NCBI RefSeq assembly: GCF_001659605.2 | Contig: NC_035164.2 | Span: 19,686,000 to 19,749,999, forward strand | Reading direction: 5' to 3' | Source: Manihot esculenta | Taxonomy: Eukaryota; Streptophyta; Magnoliopsida; Malpighiales; Euphorbiaceae | DNA: 64,000 nt | Part shown: positions 34,865 through 45,570 of the stretch, piece by piece | Position numbering within the stretch: position 1 is the first letter of the stretch | How the letters are laid out: every line of letters begins with the position of its first letter | Made by a program: the position numbers and the translations under genes | The notes under the pieces: model-generated | What the model was told of the DNA's origin: nothing | Databases searched by the model: none | Seen by the model: the letters and a program-made list of their open reading frames with translations, nothing else

Positions 34865-37019
34865 TGTAATACCCGGCTAGACTCCGGTACCGGAATTCCT
34901 ACCGTCCGGTGGAATCTCGGATGTCAAAAACCTCTAGAAGGGCAAAATCATGTTTTTATAAAATGTTTTAATGTATTTTATGGTTTTAAGTAAGAAAGAA
35001 ATTGAGTTTTGAATGAAAAAGACCATGGAGGGAAATCCAGGTTCGGCCGCCGAACCCCATGTTCGGCCGCCGAACTTGCATGAGTTTTGGAGGCACTTTA
35101 GGCTTCCGAAGGTGGCCTGGCCAGCCCCTATAAGAAGCCCCATGGCCGAAAATGGGCGAGTTTCTTCCCCATTTCCAGCCAGAGGTGAGTCCATGCCCTC
35201 CCATGGTTGGTTTTAATGATTTTCCTCAAATCTTTCAAGTTTTAACAAGTGTTTACTGGTTTTTGAAGAGTTGTGAGCTTAGAACAAGTTTTTGGAGCTT
35301 GGAGACCCAAGGAGCTAGATTTCTCCCATCTCGAAGTTAGGATCATCTCTCCTCTCGATCTTCAAGAGGTAAGCTTAGATCCTACCTTTCTTGTATGTTT
35401 TAAACAAGTTTTGAGAGGTTGTGGGGTAGAAATGCATGTTTAGGTTAATATTGAGTTTTTGGTTAATGTGTGTCGTATGAGTTGCCATTTGTGTTTAAAT
35501 TGGGGTTTAGGTTAGTTTGAGACCCCTATATGCTTGTTTTCTTGGGTTTGCATGTTGTAGAATAGCTAAATATGAGATGGGAAGGTTTGGGAGGCAAATG
35601 TGCATTGTATGGCTGAGTTCTGCCACTTTGGAAGAACTCAGGTTCGGCAGCCGAAAAGACTTTCGGCAGCCGAGCCTGCCTATGGAAGCAAGCCTTTGGC
35701 TGCCGAACCCTGCCCCCGAAAGTGGACTTTCGGCTCTGAAAGGGAGTTTCGGCCGCCGAAGGTGCCACCGAACATGCATGAGTTTCGGATCTGGAAGCAA
35801 CCTTCGGCTACCGAAAGTGCCGCCGAAGGTGCATGACTTTCGGCTCTGGAGGGACTTTCGGCCGCCGAACCTGCCGGCGAAAGTGCCCTATTCAGCCTTC
35901 CTTTGCATGATTTCTATGATTGTTTTAAGGTGTTTTAGGGGGTTTTTGGGGAATAAGTTAGAGTCATGTTCATGTATGTTTGGTCCCTCATTTGAGTCCA
36001 CCTGTGTAGGTTCGGACCCGAGGAACCGAGGACCCCAGCAATGAGTTAGCTGCTTCAGTGTCTTTTCAGAGCTAGCCTGAGGTGAGTAGAATAACTCTTA
36101 TGTTTCAAAGTAAATAAATTAGTTTTGAGCATGTTCATGCATCACGAATGCCATGAGATATATTAGGTTGTTTGCATTAGAATTCACGAATATGCTGCAT
36201 TGCATAATATGATGATGATGTGGATGGGTATTGGATGATCCTTTAGTCCTCAATATGATATGACATGATATGGTATGGTATAGTGTGGAAGTCCAGATGT
36301 GGCCTGCACTACGCCCCTGGCATAATGTAAGAGAAAGTCCGGGTGTGGCCTGCACTACGCCCCCGGCATGAGTGGATATGTATGATATGATATGTGTAAG
36401 AGAAAGACCAGGTGTGGCCTGCACTACGCCCCTGGCATGATTGGATTATGTAGAGGGCTATTGGTGATAAGTCCATCCTTGATGTGATTTGTTTGTGATG
36501 TGATGCATTCCATGAAAGCACGAATTTTAATATGATGTTTCACTATTCTGCTCACTGGGCTCTAGTAGCTCACCCCTTTCCCTTAATTCCCCAGATTTGC
36601 AGGTACGGGATAGACTAGGGAGTCAGCAAGAGTAAAGAAGTCATGTTTTATGTAATAGCTAGTTGTGGATATGAAGATAATGTAATGTGAAGTGGATATG
36701 ATGTAATGTAAAAGTATGATATAGAAATGTTATGTAATGATGCTTATGAAAGTTTAGAGTTGTGCTTGACCATAGTATTATGTTAATCCCTTTCTAGTAC
36801 ATGATCTTAATGTTTATTGATGATTATTGTAAACCCAAACTTAATTTATGTTATGTCACCCCATTGGAGCATTGATGAGGACTCCAAGGTGGGGTTAATG
36901 TTTATGTTTATGAATAGTACATGCACTGGTTGAGTTTGGTGATTGAATGGAAAGAAAAGTTCAAAATTTTTATGTATGTTGTTGATCATGTATGGGATTA
37001 AACAGGTTCACAGGTTGAA
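34865..37019 (+). repeat. LTR2 of X, first part (shared middle LTR)
   Basis: Its head is nearly the same as LTR1's (14833 on), while its tail from about 36640 is of another type (B) shared with LTR3. It serves as 3' LTR of internal 1 and 5' LTR of internal 2. TATAAGAA at 35129-35136. It is cut at TTGAA (37015-37019). Confidence 0.9.
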
Positions 37020-37573
37020 TGTAACAGCCCGGCCCCGTACGACCGGCCCTGTTACCGCTCACAGCCCGTGACCTTCCTCTGGGCCCAGCCACTGTGAGCA
37101 GCTCTTAACATCCCTTCACCCTCACGGGTTCCGGGCAGGATTTGTCCCTCGGGGGAGCCATTACGGCCCGCCCTAGCCCGAGTGGATTTGGCCCAATTCC
37201 TTCCTCTGGGAATTAGGTCGCCTCCCCCACTGCTCGAACCCTTGACCTCCCACTTTAAGGGAATAGTCTGGTGAGAGTGAGTACCAATTGTTCCAATTGG
37301 AACAACTGGTACTCACTCTCACCAGACTATTCCCTTAAAGTGGGAGGTCAAGGGTTCGAGCAGTGGGGGAGGCGACCTAATTCCCAGAGGAAGGAATTGG
37401 GCCAAATCCACTCGGGCTAGGGCGGGCCGTAATGGCTCCCCCGAGGGACAAATCCTGCCCGGAACCCGTGAGGGTGAAGGGATGTTAAGAGCTGCTCACA
37501 GTGGCTGGGCCCAGAGGAAGGTCACGGGCTGTGAGCGGTAACAGGGCCGGTCGTACGGGGCCGGGCTGTTACA
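37020..37573. mobile_element. Foldback element FB2, near-perfect palindrome
   Basis: A 554-bp palindrome with exact symmetry about 37296/37297: arms 37020-37296 and 37297-37573, differing at about one visible base near the centre, with essentially no loop. Ends TGTAACAGCCCGG and CCGGGCTGTTACA. It is related to FB1 (same ends, same central segment GGTCAAGGGTTCGAG) but diverged in the outer arms. The near-identity of the arms implies recent formation or repair by copying. Confidence 0.9.
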
Positions 37574-37591
37574 TAAAAAGGCGCCTTTTTA
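37574..37591. repeat. 18-bp perfect palindrome linking FB2 and FB3
   Basis: TAAAAAGGCGCCTTTTTA. It makes the right arm of FB2 and the following FB3 arm into a second large inverted repeat centred here. Confidence 0.9.
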
Positions 37592-37873
37592 TGTAACAGC
37601 CCGGCCCCGTACGACCGGCCCTGTTACCGCTCACAGCCCGTGACCTTCCTCTGGGCCCAGCCACTGTGAGCAGCTCTTAACATCCCTTCACCCTCACGGG
37701 TTCCGGGCAGGATTTGTCCCTCGGGGGAGCCATTACGGCCCGCCCTAGCCCGAGTGGATTTGGCCCAATTCCTTCCTCTGGGAATTAGGTCGCCTCCCCC
37801 ACTGCTCGAACCCTTGACCTCCCACTTTAAGGGAATAGTCTGGTGAGAGTGAGTACCAATTGTGCCATTTCTC
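37592..37873. mobile_element. Single foldback arm FB3, truncated, plus 7-bp junction
   Basis: 37592-37866 repeats the left arm of FB2 almost exactly, then stops just short of the palindrome centre. The junction bases (37867-37873, ending TTCTC) lead straight into LTR W. No right arm follows. Confidence 0.85.
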
Positions 37874-40132
37874 TGTAACGCCCCGGAAATCCGGACCGCT
37901 ACCGGCGCTAGGATCCAGATCGGCGTAAGGCCGCCGGGACCCGTAGCAAGCCTGACATACAACCTGTATACCTGTATAGTCCCATACATGATCAACAGCA
38001 TACATAAAACTGTAAACATTTTTCTTTCTTTTCCAAGCTCAACCTGTGCATGCACATAACTATAGACATAAACCTCCACTGGAGCCCTCGTCAAATGCTC
38101 CCATGGGGTGTCTCATCATTACATAAAGCTTGGACTATCATAGATCATATCTCATAAACAATTCTATAGATCATGTGTATAAGAGGGACAACTATACATA
38201 TAGGGTCAAGCACATCTCTAATCCTCAATATCATACATAACATTACATAACTGTTCAATACTCTTACATTACATCAAAACATTTGTCATGTCCACATTCT
38301 AACTATTACATAACATCTCTTCAGTACTCTGGCTAACCTTCTGATCTACCCTGTACCTGCACATCTGGGGTTAGGGGAGAGGGGTGAGCTAGAAAGCCCA
38401 GTGAGCAGAATAGAGAAAAACATTATATTAGAGTTTCATGCTCACATGAAATGCAACACATCACAAACAAATCACATAAGGATGGTATTGTCACCTCTAG
38501 TCCTCTACAATCCAAAGTGCCGGGACGTAGAATGGGTCAACCGGTCTTTCTCTTACATAACATACATAACATAACATTCCAATATGCCAGGGACGTAGAA
38601 TGGGTCAACCTGGTCTTTCTCTTATTCTGGCCGGGACGTAGAATGGGTCAACCGGCAAACATACCATACCATGTCTCATCATAACATATCAAGGACTAAA
38701 GGATCATTCAATGCCCATCCACATCATCATCAAGTATGCAATGCAACATATTCGTGAACTAATGCAAGCAACCTATTATATTCACATGGCATTCATGATG
38801 CATGGGTCATGCTCAAAACTCACATTTCATTAATTAAAAATTTAGGTTAATTCCACTCACCTCTGGCTAGCTCTGACAATACTCTGAAGCAGCTATCACT
38901 GCTGGGGTCCTCGGTTCCTCGGGTCCGAACCTACACAGGTGGACTCGAATGAGGGACCAAACATACTTTATCAAGACTCTAACATACTCCCCAAAAACCC
39001 CCTAGAATATCATGAAAACATCACATAAAAATATGCATGAAATGGCTGAACAGGGCACTTTCGGCGGCAGGTTCGGCGGCCGAAAGTCCCAGACAGAGAC
39101 GAAAGTCAGGCAGGTTCGGCGGCACCTTCGGCGGCCGAAAGTGCCAGACAGAGACGAAAGTCTCTTTTCGGGGGCACCTTCGGCAGCCGAATGCTGCCTC
39201 CACAAGAGGGGTTCGGCGGCCGAAACTTCCTTCGGCTGCCGAACCTGGTTTCTGCCAAACGGGCAGAAACTTGGTTCAAATGAACCTCCTGCCTCCCAAA
39301 ACCATAAATCATGCATATAACTCAACCAAAACATGCATACAAGCTCCTAGGGGCCTCAAACAAACATATACCCCATCTACAACACTCCAAACACACACAA
39401 TCAAGCCACATTGTTCATTAAAGCATCAAAAACCCATAAGCTCAACATATACCCTAACATGCATTCTACCCCTTAAAACTTCATAAAACTTGTTTAAAAC
39501 GCATAATAAGGGTGGATCCGAGCTTACCTCTTGAAGAAACGAGAGGGAAGACGATCCTAGCTTGGAGATGAAGAGATTGAGCTCCTGGAACCTCCAAGCA
39601 CCCAAAACTTGCTCTTTGCTCACAAATCTTCAAAGTAGAAGTTAAAACTCGTGAAAACCATGAAAGATCTAGGGAAAACACTCAAGATTGAGGGAGGAGC
39701 GGCGGAGACTCACCTTGGCCGACAATGGGAGAGAAAAAAGCTCGCCCGTGCGGACCTAAGGGACCCTTTTATAGGTGGCTGGCCAGGCCACGTTCGGGGG
39801 CCGAATGTGCCTCCACAACTCATGCAATGTTCGGCGGCCGAACATGAGGTTCGGCGACCGAACCTGCACTCCCCTCACTCATGCTTTCGGGGGCCTAACG
39901 TGCCTCCAAAACGCATGCATGTTCGGCGGCCGAACTCGTCTTTCTGCGGCCGAACCTGGGTTTTCCTCCAAAGATTTTTCATGCAAAAACTCATTTAATT
40001 TCATACTTAAAAACATTAAAAACATGAAAACATTTCATAAAAACATGCTTTCACCCCTTCTAGAAGTTTCCGACATCTGAGATTCCACCGGACGGTAGGA
40101 ATTCCGATACCGGAGTCTAGCCGGGTGTTACA
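37874..40132 (-). mobile_element. LTR W (family 2), minus orientation, joined to the foldbacks
   Basis: A 2.26-kb complete LTR, TGTAACGCCCC to GGTGTTACA. Right flank is TTGAA (40133-40137), but its left flank is TTCTC. The mate TTGAA is at 37015-37019, left of FB2. So the duplication encloses FB2 + linker + FB3 + W as one unit. It contains three ACGTAGAATGGGTCAACC-type repeats (about 38520-38655). Confidence 0.85.
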
Positions 40133-40137
40133 TTGAA

Positions 40138-40220
40138 TGTTTGGCTTGCTACGGGTCCCGGCGGCCTTAAGCCGACCTGGATCCTAGCGCCGGTAGCGGT
40201 CCGATTTTCGAGTCGTTACA
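40138..40220 (+). repeat. LTR2 of X, last part
   Basis: Continues GTTTGGCTTGCTACGGG... after the TTGAA duplication and ends GAGTCGTTACA at the second primer binding site. Confidence 0.88.
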
Positions 40221-40223
40221 GAT

Positions 40224-40235
40224 TGGTATCAGAGC
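40224..40235 (+). other. Primer binding site of X internal 2
   Basis: TGGTATCAGAGC, three bases after LTR2. Confidence 0.9.
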
Positions 40236-40479
40236 CTGGTTCATATGGTCGGACCTAGAGTGTCGGGCTCATAGATGTTCTAGGAGGTCAAGCACAATAG
40301 GAAAATCATGTCCACTAGGATAGGATGAAGAGTCATGTCTTGAATGATGATGTGAAATGCCATGATTATATGCATGTTCATTAATGATATGTTATGTATG
40401 TGATGCGGGTTCATGTGTCTGCACATGAACCATTTGATGCTGATGTTTATGTGTTGTGTGTTGTTTTTCAGTAAACAGG

Positions 40480-41589
40480 ATGAGAGGAACTCGTCGATTT
40501 GCACGATTGACTGGAGTACCGCCCCAGGACGAGGGCATTGATGCCCATCCTCCTGCATTGCCAAGGGCAATGTCTAGCAGGTCTAGCAAGGAAAGAGCAG
40601 TGAGAGACCCTAGAAGGTCTTTGGATCTGGGTAGAAGCAGATCAGTGAGGGGAACAGTACAAGGGGATATGTCAGAGGATGTGGGAGATCAGATGGATGT
40701 GGATCAGAGGAGGGATGGCAGTTTCGGAGTAAGTATGTCGGAAGAGGGAATGGGAGAGTCCCAAGGAGGCACTCAGGCCTCGGGATTTGTTCAGCCACCT
40801 TACTACCCACCCTTTTCACATAATCCCGGGTATTCGATGGGAGGTACATCGGATTACCCCAGTTTTAACCCTTATCACTCTCAGATGCCATACCCACCTT
40901 TCTACCCACCGTACGCACAGTACCCTATGTATCCACCCCCACCCTACCATCCAGGTACAGCAAACCCTACCCCAGGGGATGTTGCACCTCCTCCACCACC
41001 AGCAGCACCAACTGTCCCAGAAACCCAAATGCCTAAACCTAGCTCATCTGGGGGGAGCAAGGTCAAGATGACCGATTACATGAAGCTGGGTGCTCCCCAG
41101 TTTGAAACCGGTGATGACCCTTTTGTGTACCTTGAGAGGGTCAAGACAATTACAGATGAGATAGGAGCTGATGACAGTAGAGCCATTCAGATGGCTGGGT
41201 TCACACTAAAATGCAAGAAGGCCCGAGAGTGGTTTAAGAACTATGTGAACCCGAGGTTGGACAGCCTATCATGGGAGGAGTTTGCAAATGAGTTTGCAGG
41301 ATGGGCTTTCCCTGACAGTTCAAGAGAATTGAAGATGATTGAGTTCGAGCAGCTGAGGCAGACGGATGAGATGAGTGTGGATGAGTATACAGACAGGTTT
41401 TTGGAGCTGTTGCCGTTTGCCGGGCAAAATCTGGATTCATATCAGAAAAAGTCAAGGAGGTATATCATGAAGCTCCATTCCAGGTATTCCTCCTTGATTC
41501 AGTCAGCAGAGAGGGAGAGTTTCCATGTCATAGTGGATATGGCTCGAAGAATGGAGGCTAGTGCAATCATCAAGGGGAAAGTCAGATAG
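40480..41589 (+). pseudogene. gag: Gag of X internal 2
   Basis: Start MRGTRRFARLTG at 40480 after TTTTTCAG. The P/Y-rich segment and capsid-like domain are intact. TAG at 41587 replaces the Gln found in internal 1 (VKQFVAQ), after which the same frame continues through the zinc knuckles. Close relative of internal 1. Confidence 0.88.
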
Positions 41590-44500
41590 TTAGTGGCACA
41601 GCCTTCTGGTTCCAAGACCCCAGGTAGGGAAAGAATAGACCCTTCTTCTCTGAGTTCAGGTAGTAAGAGGTGGAGCAGTACCACCAAGAAGCCAAAGAAG
41701 AACAAGTTCTGGAATAAGATCAAGTCTGGTCTGGGATTAGGAAGTGGTTCGAGCTCAGGTGCAGATAATGCAGTATGCAAGAAGTGTGGAAAGTCGCACA
41801 AAGGAGTATGTCTGGTTGGGACGACAGCCTGCTTCAAATGTGGGCAGGAGGGACACATGGCTCGGGAGTGTCCCAGAACAGCTTTTATGGCACAGTCTCA
41901 GCAGACAGCTTCTGGTAGTGTGGCTCAGCCAGCAGCTCCAGCCGCGACTCAGGCTAGTGGCAGAGGCAAAGGGAGAGGGGCAGCCTCTTCTTCAGCGAGT
42001 TTCAGAGGTGAAGGTCCATCAGCCCCAGTACGGATCTTCACCATGACTCAGCAGGAGGCAAATGCATCGAACACCGTGGTGGCAGGTAATCTCATCATTG
42101 GTTGCTCAGATGTTTATGCCTTAATGGACCCTAGTGCATCTCATTCTTTCATTGCTCCGAGGGCCGTCGAGAGGTTGGGATTGATGGTCTCTGGGTTAGA
42201 GTGTCCCCTATGGGTCAGTGGACCCAAGTGTGACCCGTCAGTGGTAGAGTCAGTCTGCCAGTGTAGTCCAATTTTTGTGGAGGGAAGATGCCTGTCCGCC
42301 GACCTTGTGGTTCTAGATTTGACAGATTTTGACGTCATTCTAGGGATGGATTGGCTATCTACCCATGGTGCTACCTTGGGTTGCAGAGACAAGGTAGTCA
42401 GGTTCAGATGTCAGGATAGGTCAGGGGTTGTCTTCAGAGGAGACAGGGGGAGTACACCTAGAGGTTTGATATCAGCCCTTCAAGCTCGTAGGCTACTCAG
42501 GAGAGGTTGTCAGGGTTTTCTGGCTCCTGTGAGGGAGCTGGATAGTCATGTTAGAGAGCCCGCCTCAGTGCCCGTGGTCAGTGAGTTCTTAGACGTTTTC
42601 CCAGACGAGCTGCCAGGTTTACCACCTGCTAGGGAGATAGAGTTTGAAATTGAATTGATGCCTGGAACTAGACCGATCTCTATCCCTCCCTACAGGATGG
42701 CACCAGCAGAATTAAAGGAGCTTAAGGAGCAGTTGCAAGAGTTGGTAGCTAGGGGTTTCATCCGACCGAGTACCTCACCTTGGGGTGCTCCAGTGCTATT
42801 TGTGAAAAAGAAGGATGGATCTCTCAGACTTTGTATCGACTACAGGCAATTGAACAAGGTCACTACCAAGAATAAGTACCCGTTGCCTAGGATCGACGAT
42901 CTATTCGACCAGCTAGCAGGAGCAGGTTGTTTCTCCAAGATAGATCTGAGATCAGGGTACCATCAGCTGAGGATAAGGGAAGAGGATGTACCGAAGACAG
43001 CATTCAGGACCAGATATGGGCATTATGAGTTTCTTGTGATGCCGTTCGGATTAACCAACGCCCCTGCAGCATTCATGGATCTCATGAATAGAGTGTTTAG
43101 CCAGTACCTGGATCACTTTGTTATTGTCTTCATAGATGATATCTTAGTGTATTCCAGGAATGCAGAGGAGCATGCCCATCATCTGAGGTTAGTTCTGCAG
43201 ACCTTAAGGGAACATGGCTTGTATGCCAAGTTCTCCAAGTGTGAGTTCTGGCTGAGGAGCATCTCTTTCTTGGGGCATGTGGTGTCAGAAAATGGAATTG
43301 AGGTAGACCCCAAGAAAGTAGAAGCTATAGCTAACTGGCCTAGACCCACTACAGTGACAGAGATCAAGAGCTTCTTGGGTTTGGCTGGTTACTACAGGAG
43401 GTTCGTTCAGGACTTCTCTAAGATTGCAGCTTCCATGACCAGATTGACTAAGAAGAACCAAAGGTTTGTGTGGACCGACCAGTGTGAAGAGAGCTTTGAG
43501 GAGCTCAAGAAGAGGTTGACTTCAGCACCAGTGTTAGCGCTGCCAACTGGTAATGAAGACTTCTCAGTGTATTGTGATGCGTCCCGTGTGGGACTGGGTT
43601 GTGTGCTAATGCAGAATGAAAGGGTGGTTGCTTATGCTTCTAGGCAGCTGAAGAAGCACGAGTTGAATTACCCTACACATGACCTAGAGATGGCAGCGGT
43701 AATCTTTGCACTCAAGATGTGGAGGCATTACCTTTATGGGGTAAAATGTGAGATCTTCACAGATCATAAAAGCCTGCAGTACATCCTGAGTCAGAGAGAT
43801 TTGAATTTGAGGCAGAGAAGATGGGTAGAACTGCTTAGTGACTATGATTGCAAGATCCAGTACCATCTGGGTAAGGCGAATGTTGTGACAGACACCTTAA
43901 GCCGGAAATCACTTGGCAGTTTGTCCCATATTTCAGCAGAGAGGAGGCCAGTGGTGAGGCAGTTCTTCGAGCTCATGAATGAAGGTCTATAGTTGGAGTT
44001 GTCTGGTACAGGTGCTTTAGTTGCCCAGATGAGAGTGGCACCCGTGTTTCTGGAGCAGGTGGCTCAGAAATAGCATGAGGACCCAGAGTTAGTGAAGATT
44101 GCCAGGACTGTTCAGTCAGGCAAGGATAGTGAGTTCAGATTCGACAATAAGGGGATCCTCCGCTATGGAAACAGATTGTGTGTACCAGATGATGTAGGGC
44201 TGAAGGGAGACATTATGAGAGAGGCTCATAATGCCAGATATAGCGTTCACCCCAAAGCCACCAAGATGTATCAAGATCTGAAGAAAGTGTATTGGTGGCC
44301 AGCTATGAAGAAAGAAGTGGCACAGTTTGTGTCAGCCTACAAAGTGTGTCAGAGGGTGAAGCTGGAACATCAGAAGTCGGCTGGAATGCTTAACCCACTA
44401 CCTATTCTAGAGTGGAAATGGGAGAATATAGCTATGGACTTCGTGTTGGGGTTACCGGCAACGTCCAACAGATTGGACTCCATATGGGTGATTGTGGACA

Positions 44501-45472
44501 GACTGACCAAATCTGCTCACTTCATCCCTGTCAGGAGTGGCTATTCTGTGGACAAGTTGGCGTAGGTGTATGTAGATGAGATCGTCAGGCTGCATGGGGT
44601 TCCTGTTTCAATAGTGTCTGATCGAGGGCCCCAATTCACTTCCAGGTTTTGGTGGAGTCTGCAGAACGCTATGGGTACCAGGTTGGATTTTAGCACTGCT
44701 TTCTATCCATAGACGGACGGACAGTCAGAGAGGACCATCCAAACAATAGAGGATATGCTCAGAATGTGTGTGCTGGATTTTGGCAGTTCTTGGAGGTAGC
44801 ATCTACCCTTGGTGGAGTTTGTCTATAATAACAGTCATCATGCTAGCATAGGGATGGCTCCATATGAAGCTTTATATGGAAGGAAGTGCAGATCGCCTGT
44901 TTGTTAGGAAGAAGTTGGAGAAAAGGCCTTGGCAGGGCCTGAGCTAGTAGAGATCACCAGCATAGTGGTGCCCATAATCAGAGAAAGGATCAAGACTGCT
45001 ACAAGCAGGCAGAAGAGTTATGCAGACATCCGCAGAAGGCTAGTAGAGTTTCAGGAGGGGGATTTGGTATTGCTCAAGGTGTCTCCAATGAAAGGGGTGA
45101 TTCGGTTTGGGAAGAAAGGTAAGCTAGCTCCACGGTATATCAGACCCTTTGAAGTCTTGCAAAAGATTGGGAATGTATCGTACAAGCTGGACTTGCCTGC
45201 TTCAATGGAAAGAATCCATCCGGTTTTCCATGTTTCCATGTTAAGAAAGTTTATTGTCAGATCCGAGTAAGGTTCTTAGTGAGCCTAATGTGGAGATCCA
45301 AGGAGATCTCACCTATGTTGAGCAGCCGGTGCGGATCATAGACACCCAGATCAGAAAGTTGAGAAACAAGGAAATCCCGATGGTGAAAGTCCTTTGGAAT
45401 CACCACAACATTGAAGAGTGTACCTGGGAGACACGGGAGTCCATGCTCCAGCAATATCCTCATCTCTTTTAA
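41590..45472 (+). pseudogene. pol: Pol of X internal 2 (zinc knuckles to chromodomain-like end)
   Basis: The frame 41590-43989 is open and covers the two zinc motifs, protease, RT (FIDDILVYS intact) and most of RNase H (YCDAS). The protease motif reads DPSASHSF, a Gly-to-Ser change at the active site. Downstream, TAG stops lie at 43990, 44071, 44563, 44710, 44797 (all Gln in A) and 44905 (Trp in A), and the last integrase zinc-site segment has Tyr for a Cys (SAYKVCQ). A 1-bp insertion near 45252 shifts the end, which closes with QQYPHLF at TAA 45470. Clearly dead, with a very uniform type of mutation. Confidence 0.9.
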
Positions 45473-45534
45473 AGTAAGTATTATGTGTTTTATGTGTATG
45501 TTCATGTTTTATGCCATGCTATGTTTGTTTGGTG

Positions 45535-45570
45535 AACATTCGGGGACGAATGTTCTTAAGGGGGGAAGAA
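45535..45570 (+). promoter_or_regulatory. Hairpin AACATTCG-GGGA-CGAATGTT and polypurine tract
   Basis: Perfect 8-bp stem with a 4-base loop (45535-45554), then TTAAGGGGGGAAGAA next to LTR3. This is the least damaged copy of the hairpin. Confidence 0.85.
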
